Below, piece by piece: positions 8,201 through 15,080 of a DNA stretch of 26,086 nucleotides. Position numbers and translations under genes: made by a program. The DNA lies in NCBI GenBank assembly GCA_015486505.1, contig WFRP01000067.1:1-26086 (forward strand), in the 5' to 3' direction. A model generated the notes under the pieces. That model did not search any database. It was not told the DNA's origin and saw nothing but the letters and a program-made list of their open reading frames with translations. This DNA comes from Pseudomonadota bacterium. Its GTDB lineage: Bacteria > Desulfobacterota > Anaeroferrophillalia > Anaeroferrophillales > Tharpellaceae. How positions within the stretch are numbered: the first letter of the stretch is position 1; each line of letters opens with the position of its first letter.

Positions 8201-9234
8201 CCGGGGCCGGGAAAGTCAAGATTTTCCGGCAACGACAAATTGCCTTGAGTGAGGCGGCCGCGGCGAATGCGCCGAAAAGCGAAATTTTAAGATTAAGATG
8301 TGAACTGGATAAAGCCTACAAGGATATCAAGACCGACTATTTTGCCAAAAAGATAATGAAATCCATGGCGGCAAAAGCTAAGGCCGACTTCCATACGGCT
8401 TCCGGCAGGGCGCACCATAAAACCGTCCATGCCTACAATTCAATTGACCGCAGATTTACCAAACAACTTAAAACCAGGCTTTCAGAACGTATGCGTGAAG
8501 CCGGATGTAATCACCAGGAATATAAGCCTTTTTCCAATTCATGTTCCAAAGGCGGAATCGGCATGGATGTTGACATGGGAGCGGTTGAACCACCGCGTTA
8601 CATAACTGTGTCGGGCCGGAGAGTCCCCAATCCGGACCATGTTGCCTGGCGTCGCAACCTGACCCGTACGGTTGACGGGGTCACCCACAGGATCAGCCCG
8701 TACGAATTGCAGAAAATCGGTCAGCAACAGATCGAAAAAGCATTCCATGATGTTTACGGAAGGAGACCCGGCGAAGCGATGGTTTCGTACACCACCAGCT
8801 ACCATCCTGAAGCCTATCGCGACCCTCGCTGGCTCGGGAGCAAGGGCTGTAAAACCGCTCTCGTCTATGAGACCGATCCGCACTGGACCCAGCAGGCGGC
8901 TGACGTTACCGATTTCAAAATCAATACTATGGACACCCACAATCCGTCGTTGGGCTACTATGGCAAAATGCAGGAAAATTGCCGGGGTCTGGTCAAGGAT
9001 TTCAACACTAAGTTGAAACCCTTATTGAAGCATTCTCAAAACCAAGCAGCTAAAGAGCATATGGAAAAGCTGATGAAAGTGATGGATCAGTTCGCCAACA
9101 ATAAAATTGGCCCGGTAAAAGCCGAGCAAACGCTCAGAATCCTGACCGGCAACCAGGATGGCATCAAAGAGACCTCGCAACGTTTCAGCACCATGCTTCA
9201 GGGCTTAAAAAAAATGCCCGCAGCGCAAAGATAA
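5236..9234 (+). CDS. Very large exported protein of unknown function, with a distinct C-terminal domain
   Basis: I do not recognise this protein of about 1,332 residues. (Residue numbers here count from a possible TTG at 5218; ATGs at 5236 and 5245 are alternative starts, none with a strong Shine-Dalgarno.) A Sec-type signal peptide is visible: KIIR, a hydrophobic core to about residue 40, and a likely cleavage after SVWA near residue 51. Next come a Ser/Asn/Pro-rich linker (52-120), a helical region (125-300), a beta-rich, Ig-like segment (about 310-400), a Cys-containing middle part and a charged, coiled-coil-like helical region (661-765). Residues 838-925 are rich in Gly, Ala and hydrophobics. 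The C-terminal domain from about 1107 carries GGIGMDVDMG, TTSYHPEAYRDPRWLG and QQAADVTDFK, rich in Asp, His and aromatic residues like a catalytic domain. The modular layout recalls polymorphic toxins, but no immunity gene or known toxin motif was recognised. Its stop overlaps the next start (TAATG). Confidence 0.8.
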   Translation: MKLMKIKQPGKIPVPKIIRITLFTCLMLLVQPALKNFHSQSSVWAGNSGWNNAFDASPQPGAPPSREAETSDNSWNTVIDDNSYNPKIDNNRKIKKNSRLPGETQTQTNSSTDQPEALELIDALLTANQPAEIPPTLYINNMTKVQYAGAVSMAMEGMRLFYGDMDADQEGLFKARWLPLFRYPNQDVIYYVNHLNPLLLKFLTLRAALNDCIEDFNATQLAVMSCTEIGDAAGVSQAMETAVIYAIAGKALNSRLQSVGKKIIALGEPPNAAGLMKKARQKNEDAFAEFTPKSIISITPSRLNAVPGREYTFTIKIADYEKFKRKDKLHISCEGREKIKNGILIIKRTFHKKIGSTDKLIAELHQYPGPKILGSATADITMVKNPGCWTLVDCHTYKANSGENKFLTYTIDKKNSRVESSFTPPSFTDKNFHFGYLSNWEAPAQRLSPETEVEVPVKITRLHSCAGFNEETRNKLSADAYDAGNGETADAAKEAAILKKLADYETCLYNCDYKLAELPNSAAVTVSLISDSELSQRMESNPWQSGSLNKAVVKLKSENSKTQALLKQTVPSGIPEERYDKNKAYLISLHIQVRNEFYFSKNCDDINREDRSADIAGVVYVYQWDPTGNKIKPLNIDSQEVADAPASPTGVQTKAQKKAEKIDFHQHNIKYFTKNIKVLKKQLKSADNPEARNQLTRNLLYAEDARQRELDAITTIKTGEFVRTRTELDALNMKIMAAESRKMEARFHREKRMRERGPRLIALAPKADRWKLMNFFKRNVLSERDPSKMSKAMQALSDKVSGGIEAEIAKHEEEAQYWDENLKIAQATKTGAEYSLMLLSFTGASAAYNLFGTARMISASGVYMAYSATSGYLEGGWKEAVSQTLAAYNTGTTIIHAGMQGYQAGVLQHLEEYAQNPQKVDLDEEKAGFKGAAWSAGTAAAFACAIHFGMKAYQNRQQIIKNRKFSLKLKCDRSIQQARAAHFKQRTMAGAGKVKIFRQRQIALSEAAAANAPKSEILRLRCELDKAYKDIKTDYFAKKIMKSMAAKAKADFHTASGRAHHKTVHAYNSIDRRFTKQLKTRLSERMREAGCNHQEYKPFSNSCSKGGIGMDVDMGAVEPPRYITVSGRRVPNPDHVAWRRNLTRTVDGVTHRISPYELQKIGQQQIEKAFHDVYGRRPGEAMVSYTTSYHPEAYRDPRWLGSKGCKTALVYETDPHWTQQAADVTDFKINTMDTHNPSLGYYGKMQENCRGLVKDFNTKLKPLLKHSQNQAAKEHMEKLMKVMDQFANNKIGPVKAEQTLRILTGNQDGIKETSQRFSTMLQGLKKMPAAQR

Positions 9235-10469
9235 TGATGCACAGAAACCGGGTAATGATTAGCGGCATCGGGGCATTATGTGCCTGCGGGCTTGATTATA
9301 CAACTGCGGTTACGGCCCTGTTTCAGGAACGTTGCGCCCCGCTGCCGCCCCGGCGCTTCAAGCTTGACCATCCCCAACCCTACCCGGTCTTTGAACTGCC
9401 GCCTTCCCGCCTTGATGAACCGGACAAAAACCAGCCCTGGCCGCGGACTACCCGGCTGGCGGTGGCGGCGGCCCGGGCCGCCCTTAATGATTACCACTGC
9501 AACCGGGGGCAAATAAATCCGGTGGATTTATCCCGATTCAAGGTCGGGGTCTGTATCGGCACTACCGTCGGTGGCAGCATGAATGATGAAAAATTCTACC
9601 GTGATTTCAAAGAGAGTAAAACCCCGGATCTGCAACCTGTAAACCGCTACCTTAACAGCAATCCGGCCGCTGCGGTGGCGGAAGTTTTTAATCTTTGCGG
9701 CCCGCAGTTGACGGTGGTTAATGCCTGTTCCTCTGGCACGGATGCGCTTATCATCGGCAGCGAATGGATAAGATCCGGGCTCTGCGATATTGTGCTGGCC
9801 GGCGGCAGTGATGAACTCTGCCGGGTCACCTGCAACGGTTTTATATCATTGATGATCAGCGACAACCTGCCCTGCCGCCCTTTCGCTGAAAGCCGTAACG
9901 GCCTTAATCTGGGCGAAGGTGCGGCCATTTTAGTTCTGGAAGCAAAAAAATTATACCGGCAACCGCGGCTGGAGGCCCAAGCAAATCGACCGGCAACACC
10001 CACCGCCTTCATCGCCGGCAGCGGCAGCGCCTGCGACGCCTGGCATCTGACCGCACCGCACCCCGAAGGCCGGGGTCTGAAACTGGCCTTGAAACGGGCG
10101 CTGGTTGATGCTGAAATCAGTGCTGACAAAATCGCCTTCATCAACGCCCACGGCACGGCGACAAAAAACAATGATTTAACCGAAGGCCGCGTGCTTAAAG
10201 AGATGTTCCCGCAAACGCCTTTTTTCTCCACCAAAGGTCATACCGGCCATACATTAGGGGCGGCCGGGGCGCTGGAAGCCGCATTTACCGTGGCCCTGCT
10301 CCAGGCGCAGAAGATTCCCCGAAGTTCCGGTTTCGACAGGATTGACCCCGCCATCAACCACGCCCCGACCACTGCGAACAGTACCATTGACGGTAATTTC
10401 GCCTTAAGCCAGTCACTGGCCTTCGGCGGCAACAATTCGGCCCTGATTATAGGTCTTGAGGAAGAGTGA
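9234..10469 (+). CDS. Beta-ketoacyl-ACP synthase (KAS II / KS-alpha type)
   Basis: This enzyme would condense an acyl thioester with malonyl-ACP. The 411-residue protein has a complete thiolase-fold active site: Cys165 in NACSSGTDAL, His306 in NAHGTATKNND, Lys334 and His339 in TKGHTGHTLGAAG, plus the C-terminal LAFGGNNSALII block. It is clearly different from the housekeeping FabF at 17831-19066. Two adjacent ATGs (9234, 9237) follow the preceding stop in a TAATGATG overlap, so translation is probably coupled to the large exported protein. Its own TGA overlaps the ATG of the following ketosynthase-like gene. The pair resembles the KS/chain-length-factor pairs of type II polyketide and aryl polyene pathways. 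No other polyketide gene (ACP, ketoreductase, dehydratase) lies alongside, so the product cannot be named. Confidence 0.88.
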   Translation: MMHRNRVMISGIGALCACGLDYTTAVTALFQERCAPLPPRRFKLDHPQPYPVFELPPSRLDEPDKNQPWPRTTRLAVAAARAALNDYHCNRGQINPVDLSRFKVGVCIGTTVGGSMNDEKFYRDFKESKTPDLQPVNRYLNSNPAAAVAEVFNLCGPQLTVVNACSSGTDALIIGSEWIRSGLCDIVLAGGSDELCRVTCNGFISLMISDNLPCRPFAESRNGLNLGEGAAILVLEAKKLYRQPRLEAQANRPATPTAFIAGSGSACDAWHLTAPHPEGRGLKLALKRALVDAEISADKIAFINAHGTATKNNDLTEGRVLKEMFPQTPFFSTKGHTGHTLGAAGALEAAFTVALLQAQKIPRSSGFDRIDPAINHAPTTANSTIDGNFALSQSLAFGGNNSALIIGLEEE

Positions 10470-11608
10470 TGACATCCCTGACCATCAACGGCATCGGCCC
10501 GGTCGGTGCCTTCGGCGCCGGCTTGGCCGACTTCAAGGATGCTCTTCCGGGCAACCGCAAAATCAGACCGGAAATCACCCGCGTCACCACCCGCAACGGT
10601 GATTGCGATTTGCCGGTTTTCCGAACCGACACCAAAGCTCTGGCAGATTTCATAAACCTTCGCAAACTGCGGCGGCTCGATAACTTCTCCCGGATGGCTT
10701 TACTTGGTGCCGTTCTCGCAGTCGCGGATTCAGCCCAACCGTTAAACGGAAGCCGCACCGGTTTAATTGTCGCCAGCGCCCACGGAGCCAGCGCCACGAC
10801 TTTCGCATTCCTTGATTCCGTCATCGACAATGGTGACGCACTCGCCTCGCCAACCCTGTTTTCGAATTCCGTCCACAATGCCGCGGCCGCCCATATCGCT
10901 GAACATTTTCAGATTACCGGCCCGACCTTAAGCCTGGCCCAGGGGTTAAATTCCCTGACTATGGCCTTGCTGACCGCCGCACAATGGCTGGACCGCGGCC
11001 CCATCGATACGGTTTTATGCGGAGTCATCGACTGTTACTGTGAGGTTCTGGGTTATTGCCGGCAAAGTTATAATGAAGCCCAGCAAAACCCGGAAACAAA
11101 ATCTTTTTCCGGCCTGGGTGAAGGTGCTTTATTTCTTCACCTGAGCCGGGTCCGAAATGATGACCCCAAGCCTAAACACGGCTATCTCAACAAAATTGAG
11201 CTTAATCTGACGGCGCCGGCGGCGGGGCTGCCGTTTATCAGTTCCACCTCCGCTTGCCACCGGCAGGCGTGCGCCGAGCGAAAAACTAAGATCGCAGCCG
11301 CCGCAAACCGGCTCCCAATAGACCTGTTGCCCATTTGCGGGGAGTTGCCGATCCCCACCAGCTTTGATCCGGCGGCGGCCGCCGTTCTCCTTGAGGACCG
11401 GTCTTTATTCAGCCATTACATACGATTAGAGAAGTTCACCGGCTTAAACTTTGCCAATACCGCCATCGGCTGCTGGCAGCCGATGGCGGCAAAGCCACAA
11501 AAACCGTTGACAGGAAACTGTTATTGGATTACGAATCACGCTGATTTTGATTTTGCTGCTGTAACTATTCAGCCGAATCCGGGGTCGGGCGCGGTTTTTC
11601 TCCGCTAG
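10469..11608 (+). CDS. Ketosynthase-like protein with Cys-to-Gln active site (chain-length-factor type), 3' end altered by a MITE
   Basis: This is the partner of the preceding ketosynthase and overlaps it by one base (TGATG). GAGGAAGAG just upstream is a good Shine-Dalgarno for the ATG at 10469; a GTG at 10466 is possible. The N-terminal half resembles the ketoacyl-synthase N-terminal domain. At the position of the nucleophilic Cys the sequence is SLAQGLNSL, with Gln at residue 158; this replacement is the hallmark of chain length factors (KS-beta). The NAHGT and GHTLGAAG motifs are also absent, so the protein cannot be a condensing enzyme on its own. The last 15 residues (from Val365) are encoded by an inserted MITE that begins near 11562, so the natural C-terminus has been replaced or lost. 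Whether it still pairs with its partner is unknown. Confidence 0.8.
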   Translation: MTSLTINGIGPVGAFGAGLADFKDALPGNRKIRPEITRVTTRNGDCDLPVFRTDTKALADFINLRKLRRLDNFSRMALLGAVLAVADSAQPLNGSRTGLIVASAHGASATTFAFLDSVIDNGDALASPTLFSNSVHNAAAAHIAEHFQITGPTLSLAQGLNSLTMALLTAAQWLDRGPIDTVLCGVIDCYCEVLGYCRQSYNEAQQNPETKSFSGLGEGALFLHLSRVRNDDPKPKHGYLNKIELNLTAPAAGLPFISSTSACHRQACAERKTKIAAAANRLPIDLLPICGELPIPTSFDPAAAAVLLEDRSLFSHYIRLEKFTGLNFANTAIGCWQPMAAKPQKPLTGNCYWITNHADFDFAAVTIQPNPGSGAVFLR

Positions 11609-11933
11609 GCGTTAAGATTTCTGTTTTTCCTTTAAGCTCGCTGCGCCCGCCTTGCAAAACTCGCTTACGCTCAAACAGTTGCAATGCTAATGCGGGAACA
11701 AATCCCGCAACCCAAACAGGGCCTTGCGGCCCGCACCCAGGGGCACTTCCGCTGGTCGCAAATAAGTGCTCTTATCAGAACATTTTCTTGTTTTAAAACA
11801 AGAAAATAACCTGTAAGGCACTAATGGGCTCCCGCTCGCTTCCGAAAAACAGCGAAATCGTTTCCGCAACCGCTTACGAAAAACCACCCCCGCCCCCTCC
11901 AGAAGGTGGGGGGGTAAAATTTGGCTGAATAGT
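11564..11933. mobile_element. MITE copy 1, 370 bp, with nested R1
   Basis: The element has 14 bp perfect terminal inverted repeats, GTAACTATTCAGCC at 11561-11574 and its complement at 11923-11936. The limits given assume TA target duplications (11562-11563 and 11934-11935), as in Tc1/mariner or IS630-type elements. No transposase is encoded. It matches the copy at 13639-13847 over both ends. Its left end supplies the last codons and stop of the ketosynthase-like gene, and its right end supplies the stop codon of gmhB. It fills nearly all of the 324-base gap between those genes. Confidence 0.85.
11697..11824 (-). repeat. R1 element nested inside MITE copy 1
   Basis: A full R1 copy of 128 bp is bounded by CTAA at 11697-11700 and 11821-11824. 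It carries the optional AGGGGCACTTCCGCTGG block and the perfect TTTTCTTG..CAAGAAAA palindrome. MITE sequence continues on both sides, showing that R1 inserted into the MITE and was not part of the original element. Confidence 0.88.
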
Positions 11934-12529
11934 TACGTTTTTTTAAGGTTAAGCTGTGCCAGCACCCAGTCAACGGCCTGATTAAGATCCGTACAGATTC
12001 GTGTGGGTTTGATCCGGCAGATTTTGAGCTTTTCTTTCTCCTGCCGGCCGTAGCCGGTTTCAACCAGAAGGCCTGGCGCTCCGGTTTTCAGGCCGAGTTC
12101 AACATCAACCAGTTTATCCCCGATAACATAAGAGTTTTTTAGATTAATGTGATGTTTTTCGGCGGCGGCCAAAAGCATTCCCGGGGCCGGTTTGCGGCAG
12201 TCGCAGGCAGTTTTATAGGGGGGCTTGCCGATATCAGGATGGTGCGGGCAGTAAAAGAAGTCATCAATATGGGCATTTTCTTTTCGTAGTAATTTTTGCA
12301 GATAGTTGTGTGACTGATTGACAAAATCTTCGCTGAATTTCCCGCGGGCGACTCCGGATTGATTCGTAACCAGAATAACCGGAATCCGCCGGCGGTTAAG
12401 TTTGGCGATGGCGGCGGCCGCCGCCGGTAACAGTTCAATATCTTCAAGTCGGCTTAAATAGTTGACCTCGCGGATGATCGTACCGTCCCGGTCGAGGAAA
12501 ACCGCGAGGTTCTGGCGGGCGGCGCTCAT
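11933..12529 (-). CDS. gmhB: D-glycero-D-manno-heptose-1,7-bisphosphate 7-phosphatase (HAD family)
   Basis: GmhB removes the C7 phosphate during synthesis of ADP-heptose for the lipopolysaccharide inner core. The 198-residue protein has the HAD nucleophile motif FLDRDGTII near the N-terminus, the TNQSG motif II, and the zinc-binding cysteine region CPHHPDIG..ACDCRKPAPG typical of the GmhB/HisB-N subfamily, then GDKLVDVELG with the motif IV acidic residues. HisB-type histidinol phosphatase is the main alternative; the lpxK neighbour favours GmhB. The start is the ATG at 12529, overlapping the lpxK stop as ATGA; a longer frame from a TTG at 12556 is less likely. The stop codon lies at the end of the MITE, so the last residues may have changed on insertion. 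Confidence 0.88.
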   Translation of the reverse strand: MSAARQNLAVFLDRDGTIIREVNYLSRLEDIELLPAAAAAIAKLNRRRIPVILVTNQSGVARGKFSEDFVNQSHNYLQKLLRKENAHIDDFFYCPHHPDIGKPPYKTACDCRKPAPGMLLAAAEKHHINLKNSYVIGDKLVDVELGLKTGAPGLLVETGYGRQEKEKLKICRIKPTRICTDLNQAVDWVLAQLNLKKT

Positions 12530-13614
12530 ACTTTCGCCACCCGGTTTTTTCCGCAAGTAATATCATTAAGAAGAGCCCGAAGCTTAGCCTCATTATCTAT
12601 TTTCAGATCGATTTCGGCAACCCACATATTCATAAGAAAATTTTTATCGGCGATCCCGGCCCCGGTCGCCAGCCGCAGTTTGTCGGCATCTTTGGCGCTG
12701 GTTATCAAGGGGCGTTCCCGGGATGTTTTTTTCAGGTTGATCAGGTCTTTGCCGGTATAGACGTGGTGATCCTCAAAGGGCATCGTTTCGGCAAGTTTGA
12801 GGCCCGCGTCTTCAAGCTGATTAAAGAAATAGTCATTGTTGGCGAGTCCGGCAACCGCACAAAACGGGCCCTTAGTTTTAATTTCATTTAACGACAGTTC
12901 CTGCTTGTCGGCAAGCCGGGTAAATTTTTGATAACGGTAAGCGGCGCAAAAGAGTCGCCGCGGCGGCCGGTGATTTAAGACCGGCGCCGCCAGGGCGTAA
13001 AATTTCTGCCGCCGCTGGTCAAATTTATTAAAGATAATTGCATCAGCTCTTTTTAAAGAAGAGATTGATTCCCGTAAGGGCCCGGCGGGCAGGGTGCGGC
13101 CGTTGCCGAAGATCTGTTGGCTGTCGATCATTATCAGGTTGAAATTCCGGCGCAGGCGGCGATGCTGAAAGCCGTCATCCATCAGGATTATATCGGCAAG
13201 ATCATTCTCAACCACAGCTGTAGCCCCGCGGACCCGATCGGCATCAAGAACCAGAGTGATTCCCGGCAGCTGCCGCCGGAGCATCAGCGCCTCGTCGCCG
13301 ATAATCTCAGGTGTCAGGCTTTCAATGTCAGTCGCGCTGGTAATTATGATTTGTTTTTTTTCATTTTTACGCCCATATCCCCGGGAAAGGATTGCAACCC
13401 GAAGATTTAGGGATTGGCAATGCCGGGCGAGGTAAGCTGTCATCGGGGTCTTGCCGGTGCCGCCGCTGCTGATGTTGCCGACACAGATTATCGGAAGAGC
13501 GACGGCTTTACTTAAGCCGGGCAGTAGATCGTAGGCCAGGTTGCGACAGCCCATAATAGTTTTGTAAAACAGAGCCGTCGGCCGGAGCAGGAATGAGTTG
13601 ATGATACTATTCAA
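12526..13614 (-). CDS. lpxK: Tetraacyldisaccharide 4'-kinase
   Basis: LpxK phosphorylates the 4' position of the tetraacyldisaccharide 1-phosphate precursor of lipid A at the inner membrane. The 362-residue protein has the expected short hydrophobic N-terminus (IINSFLLRPTALFYK), the P-loop VGNISSGGTGKTP beginning near residue 44, ILSRGYGRK, and the DDGFQHRRL motif typical of the family. The apparent start is TTG at 13614; an in-frame TGA at 13629 prevents an upstream start, and no clear Shine-Dalgarno is seen. A MITE begins about 25 bases upstream, so the original leader was probably displaced. It overlaps gmhB, making an LPS gene pair. Confidence 0.92.
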   Translation of the reverse strand: MNSIINSFLLRPTALFYKTIMGCRNLAYDLLPGLSKAVALPIICVGNISSGGTGKTPMTAYLARHCQSLNLRVAILSRGYGRKNEKKQIIITSATDIESLTPEIIGDEALMLRRQLPGITLVLDADRVRGATAVVENDLADIILMDDGFQHRRLRRNFNLIMIDSQQIFGNGRTLPAGPLRESISSLKRADAIIFNKFDQRRQKFYALAAPVLNHRPPRRLFCAAYRYQKFTRLADKQELSLNEIKTKGPFCAVAGLANNDYFFNQLEDAGLKLAETMPFEDHHVYTGKDLINLKKTSRERPLITSAKDADKLRLATGAGIADKNFLMNMWVAEIDLKIDNEAKLRALLNDITCGKNRVAKV

Positions 13615-13627
13615 ATTGTTATATGGT

Positions 13628-13863
13628 CAATTTTTTTAACTATTCAGCCGAATCCGGGGTCGGGCGCGGTTTTTCTCCGCTAGGCGTTAAGATTTCTGTT
13701 TTTCCTTTAAGCTCGCTGCGCCCGCCTTGCAAAACTCGCTTACACTCAAACAGTTGCAATGCTAATGCGGGAACAGATCCCGCAACCGCTTGCGAAAAAC
13801 CACCCCTGCCCCTCCGGAAGGTGGGGGGTAAAATTTGGCTGAATAGTTACCAATTTTTTTAAC
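13628..13863. repeat. 13 bp direct repeats flanking MITE copy 2
   Basis: CAATTTTTTTAAC occurs at 13628-13640 and again at 13851-13863, exactly bracketing the MITE; the left copy overlaps the first bases of its terminal repeat. This could be a long target duplication or a chance T-rich match. MITE copy 1 lacks such flanks, although TTTTTTTAA also follows its right end. Confidence 0.7.
13639..13847. mobile_element. MITE copy 2, 209 bp, internally deleted
   Basis: It shares both termini and about 130 bp of left sequence with the copy at 11564-11933. It has the inverted repeat ACTATTCAGCC..GGCTGAATAGT with TA on each side (13637-13638, 13848-13849). Inside it keeps only the first 26 bp of an R1 element (13762-13787), joined at CCGCAACC directly to the MITE right part. 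The left end lies 25 bases upstream of the lpxK start. Confidence 0.85.
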
Positions 13864-13890
13864 CACGAAAAACACGAAAAAACACGAACG
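13861..13890. repeat. Short A-rich direct repeats (CACGAAAAA)
   Basis: Three spaced units of CACGAA occur (ACCACGAAAAACACGAAAAA followed by ACACGAACGG) between the MITE and the ribD stop. Function unknown; this looks like low-complexity intergenic sequence. Confidence 0.5.
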
Positions 13891-13912
13891 GTTTTTCAGC
13901 GTGAAACGGGGC

Positions 13913-15031
13913 TTATCTCAGGTAGCCTTCAACGCAGATATCGTTGTCGAAATTGCGGATAGTAATATCTTTTAGCGGCTGAGCCTGAGCGATTGTTTCG
14001 GCACCATGGCCACTTATCATACCGAGACTGCCGCGGCCGCCGATGAGAATCGGGGCGTAAAAGAAACAGATTTTGTCAATAATCTGATTATCCAGAGCCG
14101 AACCGTTGATTTCAGAACCGCCCTCAATCAGAACCGAGGTGATTTCCCGGGCCCCCAGAATTTTCATCAATTCGGCGAGATCGAGCTGGCCCAGATTGTT
14201 GCAGGGGAGAACCAGGATATCCCGAACCAGATTACGGTAAGGGGCAATTTTCTTCTCATCATGCTCTCTGGTGGCCAAAAGTACCCGCTCCCGACCGTCC
14301 GGGCCGAAAATTTTTGAGTCAAGCGGCGTCCGCAGCAGCGAATCGACGACAATGCGGTAGGGATTTCGCGGTTTTTCGCCGGGGATCCGGGCGGTCAGGC
14401 GTGGATTATCTTTAAGCAGGGTGCCGATGCCGATCAGGATCGCGTCATGGGCGGCCCTTAACTGGTGGACGTAGCGGCGTGACTTTTCGTTGGTAATCCA
14501 CTGCGAATGGCCGGTTCGGGTGGCGATCCTGCCGTCAAGGCTGGCCGCGGTTTTAATCGTGACGAAAGGGATTCCGGTAGTAATGAATTTATTCCAGAAT
14601 TCATTAAGCCGGCGGCACTCTTTTTCCAAAAGTCCGGTTTCAACCTTGATTCCGGCCTTTCGCAGTTGTTCGATTCCGCGGCCGGCAACCCGGGGATTGG
14701 GGTCCAGAGTTCCGGCGACAACCCGGCTGATTTTAGCTTTAATGATTGCCGCGGTGCAGGGCGGGGTGCGGCCCTGATGATTGCAGGGTTCCAGAGTGAC
14801 ATAGAGATCGGCGCCAAAAGCCCTGGCTCCGGCTTCGCGTAAGGCGAAAATTTCAGCATGGGGCTCACCCGCCCGAGGATGGAAACCGGAACCGATAATC
14901 TTCCCGTCAGCCACGACCACAGCTCCGACCAGCGGGTTGGGCGCGGTCAGACCGGAGGCTTTACGGGCCAGGGCCAGCGCTTTCATCATAAAGTTTTGGT
15001 CTGAATCAGAGAAGTTGCTCATATTCGGCAT
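13913..15031 (-). CDS. ribD: Bifunctional diaminohydroxyphosphoribosylaminopyrimidine deaminase / 5-amino-6-(5-phosphoribosylamino)uracil reductase
   Basis: RibD carries out the deaminase and NADPH-dependent reductase steps of riboflavin synthesis. The 372-residue protein has the N-terminal cytidine-deaminase-like zinc site with His58 and Glu60 (HAEIFAL) and the two Cys of EPCNHQGRTPPC (83 and 92). The C-terminal reductase half starts near residue 155 (TIKTAASLDGRIATRTG) and includes LIEGGSEINGS. Length is typical. Start at 15031, with another ATG at 15022; neither has a strong Shine-Dalgarno. It follows nrdR on the same strand. The other riboflavin genes often found next (ribE, ribBA, ribH) are not here; instead a MITE and lpxK follow. 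Confidence 0.95.
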   Translation of the reverse strand: MPNMSNFSDSDQNFMMKALALARKASGLTAPNPLVGAVVVADGKIIGSGFHPRAGEPHAEIFALREAGARAFGADLYVTLEPCNHQGRTPPCTAAIIKAKISRVVAGTLDPNPRVAGRGIEQLRKAGIKVETGLLEKECRRLNEFWNKFITTGIPFVTIKTAASLDGRIATRTGHSQWITNEKSRRYVHQLRAAHDAILIGIGTLLKDNPRLTARIPGEKPRNPYRIVVDSLLRTPLDSKIFGPDGRERVLLATREHDEKKIAPYRNLVRDILVLPCNNLGQLDLAELMKILGAREITSVLIEGGSEINGSALDNQIIDKICFFYAPILIGGRGSLGMISGHGAETIAQAQPLKDITIRNFDNDICVEGYLR

Positions 15032-15051
15032 TGTCAGGGTTGTCGGGAGTG

Positions 15052-15080
15052 GGTTTTTACGGGTTCTGTCCCCGCATCAG
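15052..15080 (+). repeat. R1 right-end remnant between nrdR and ribD
   Basis: CGGGTTCTGTCCCCGCATCAG resembles the R1 right-end hairpin and boundary, with TCAG in place of TTAG, but the rest of the element is missing. On the minus strand the nrdR TGA stop falls exactly in this boundary (15077-15079). It may be a decayed R1 copy, or simply a terminator-like hairpin. Confidence 0.5.

Noticed and set aside
9647..10234. Minus-strand frame of 195 codons inside the ketosynthase gene
   Set aside because: Shadow frame in GC-rich coding sequence; the plus-strand enzyme has a full set of catalytic motifs.
10920..10960. Loss of the Cys in the second ketosynthase as a sequencing error or pseudogene
   Set aside because: The change to Gln in a preserved frame, together with loss of the His motifs, is the known chain-length-factor pattern; only the 3' end looks damaged.
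12139..12447. Alternative frame of 102 codons within gmhB
   Set aside because: It overlaps the HAD phosphatase in another frame and shows no motif.
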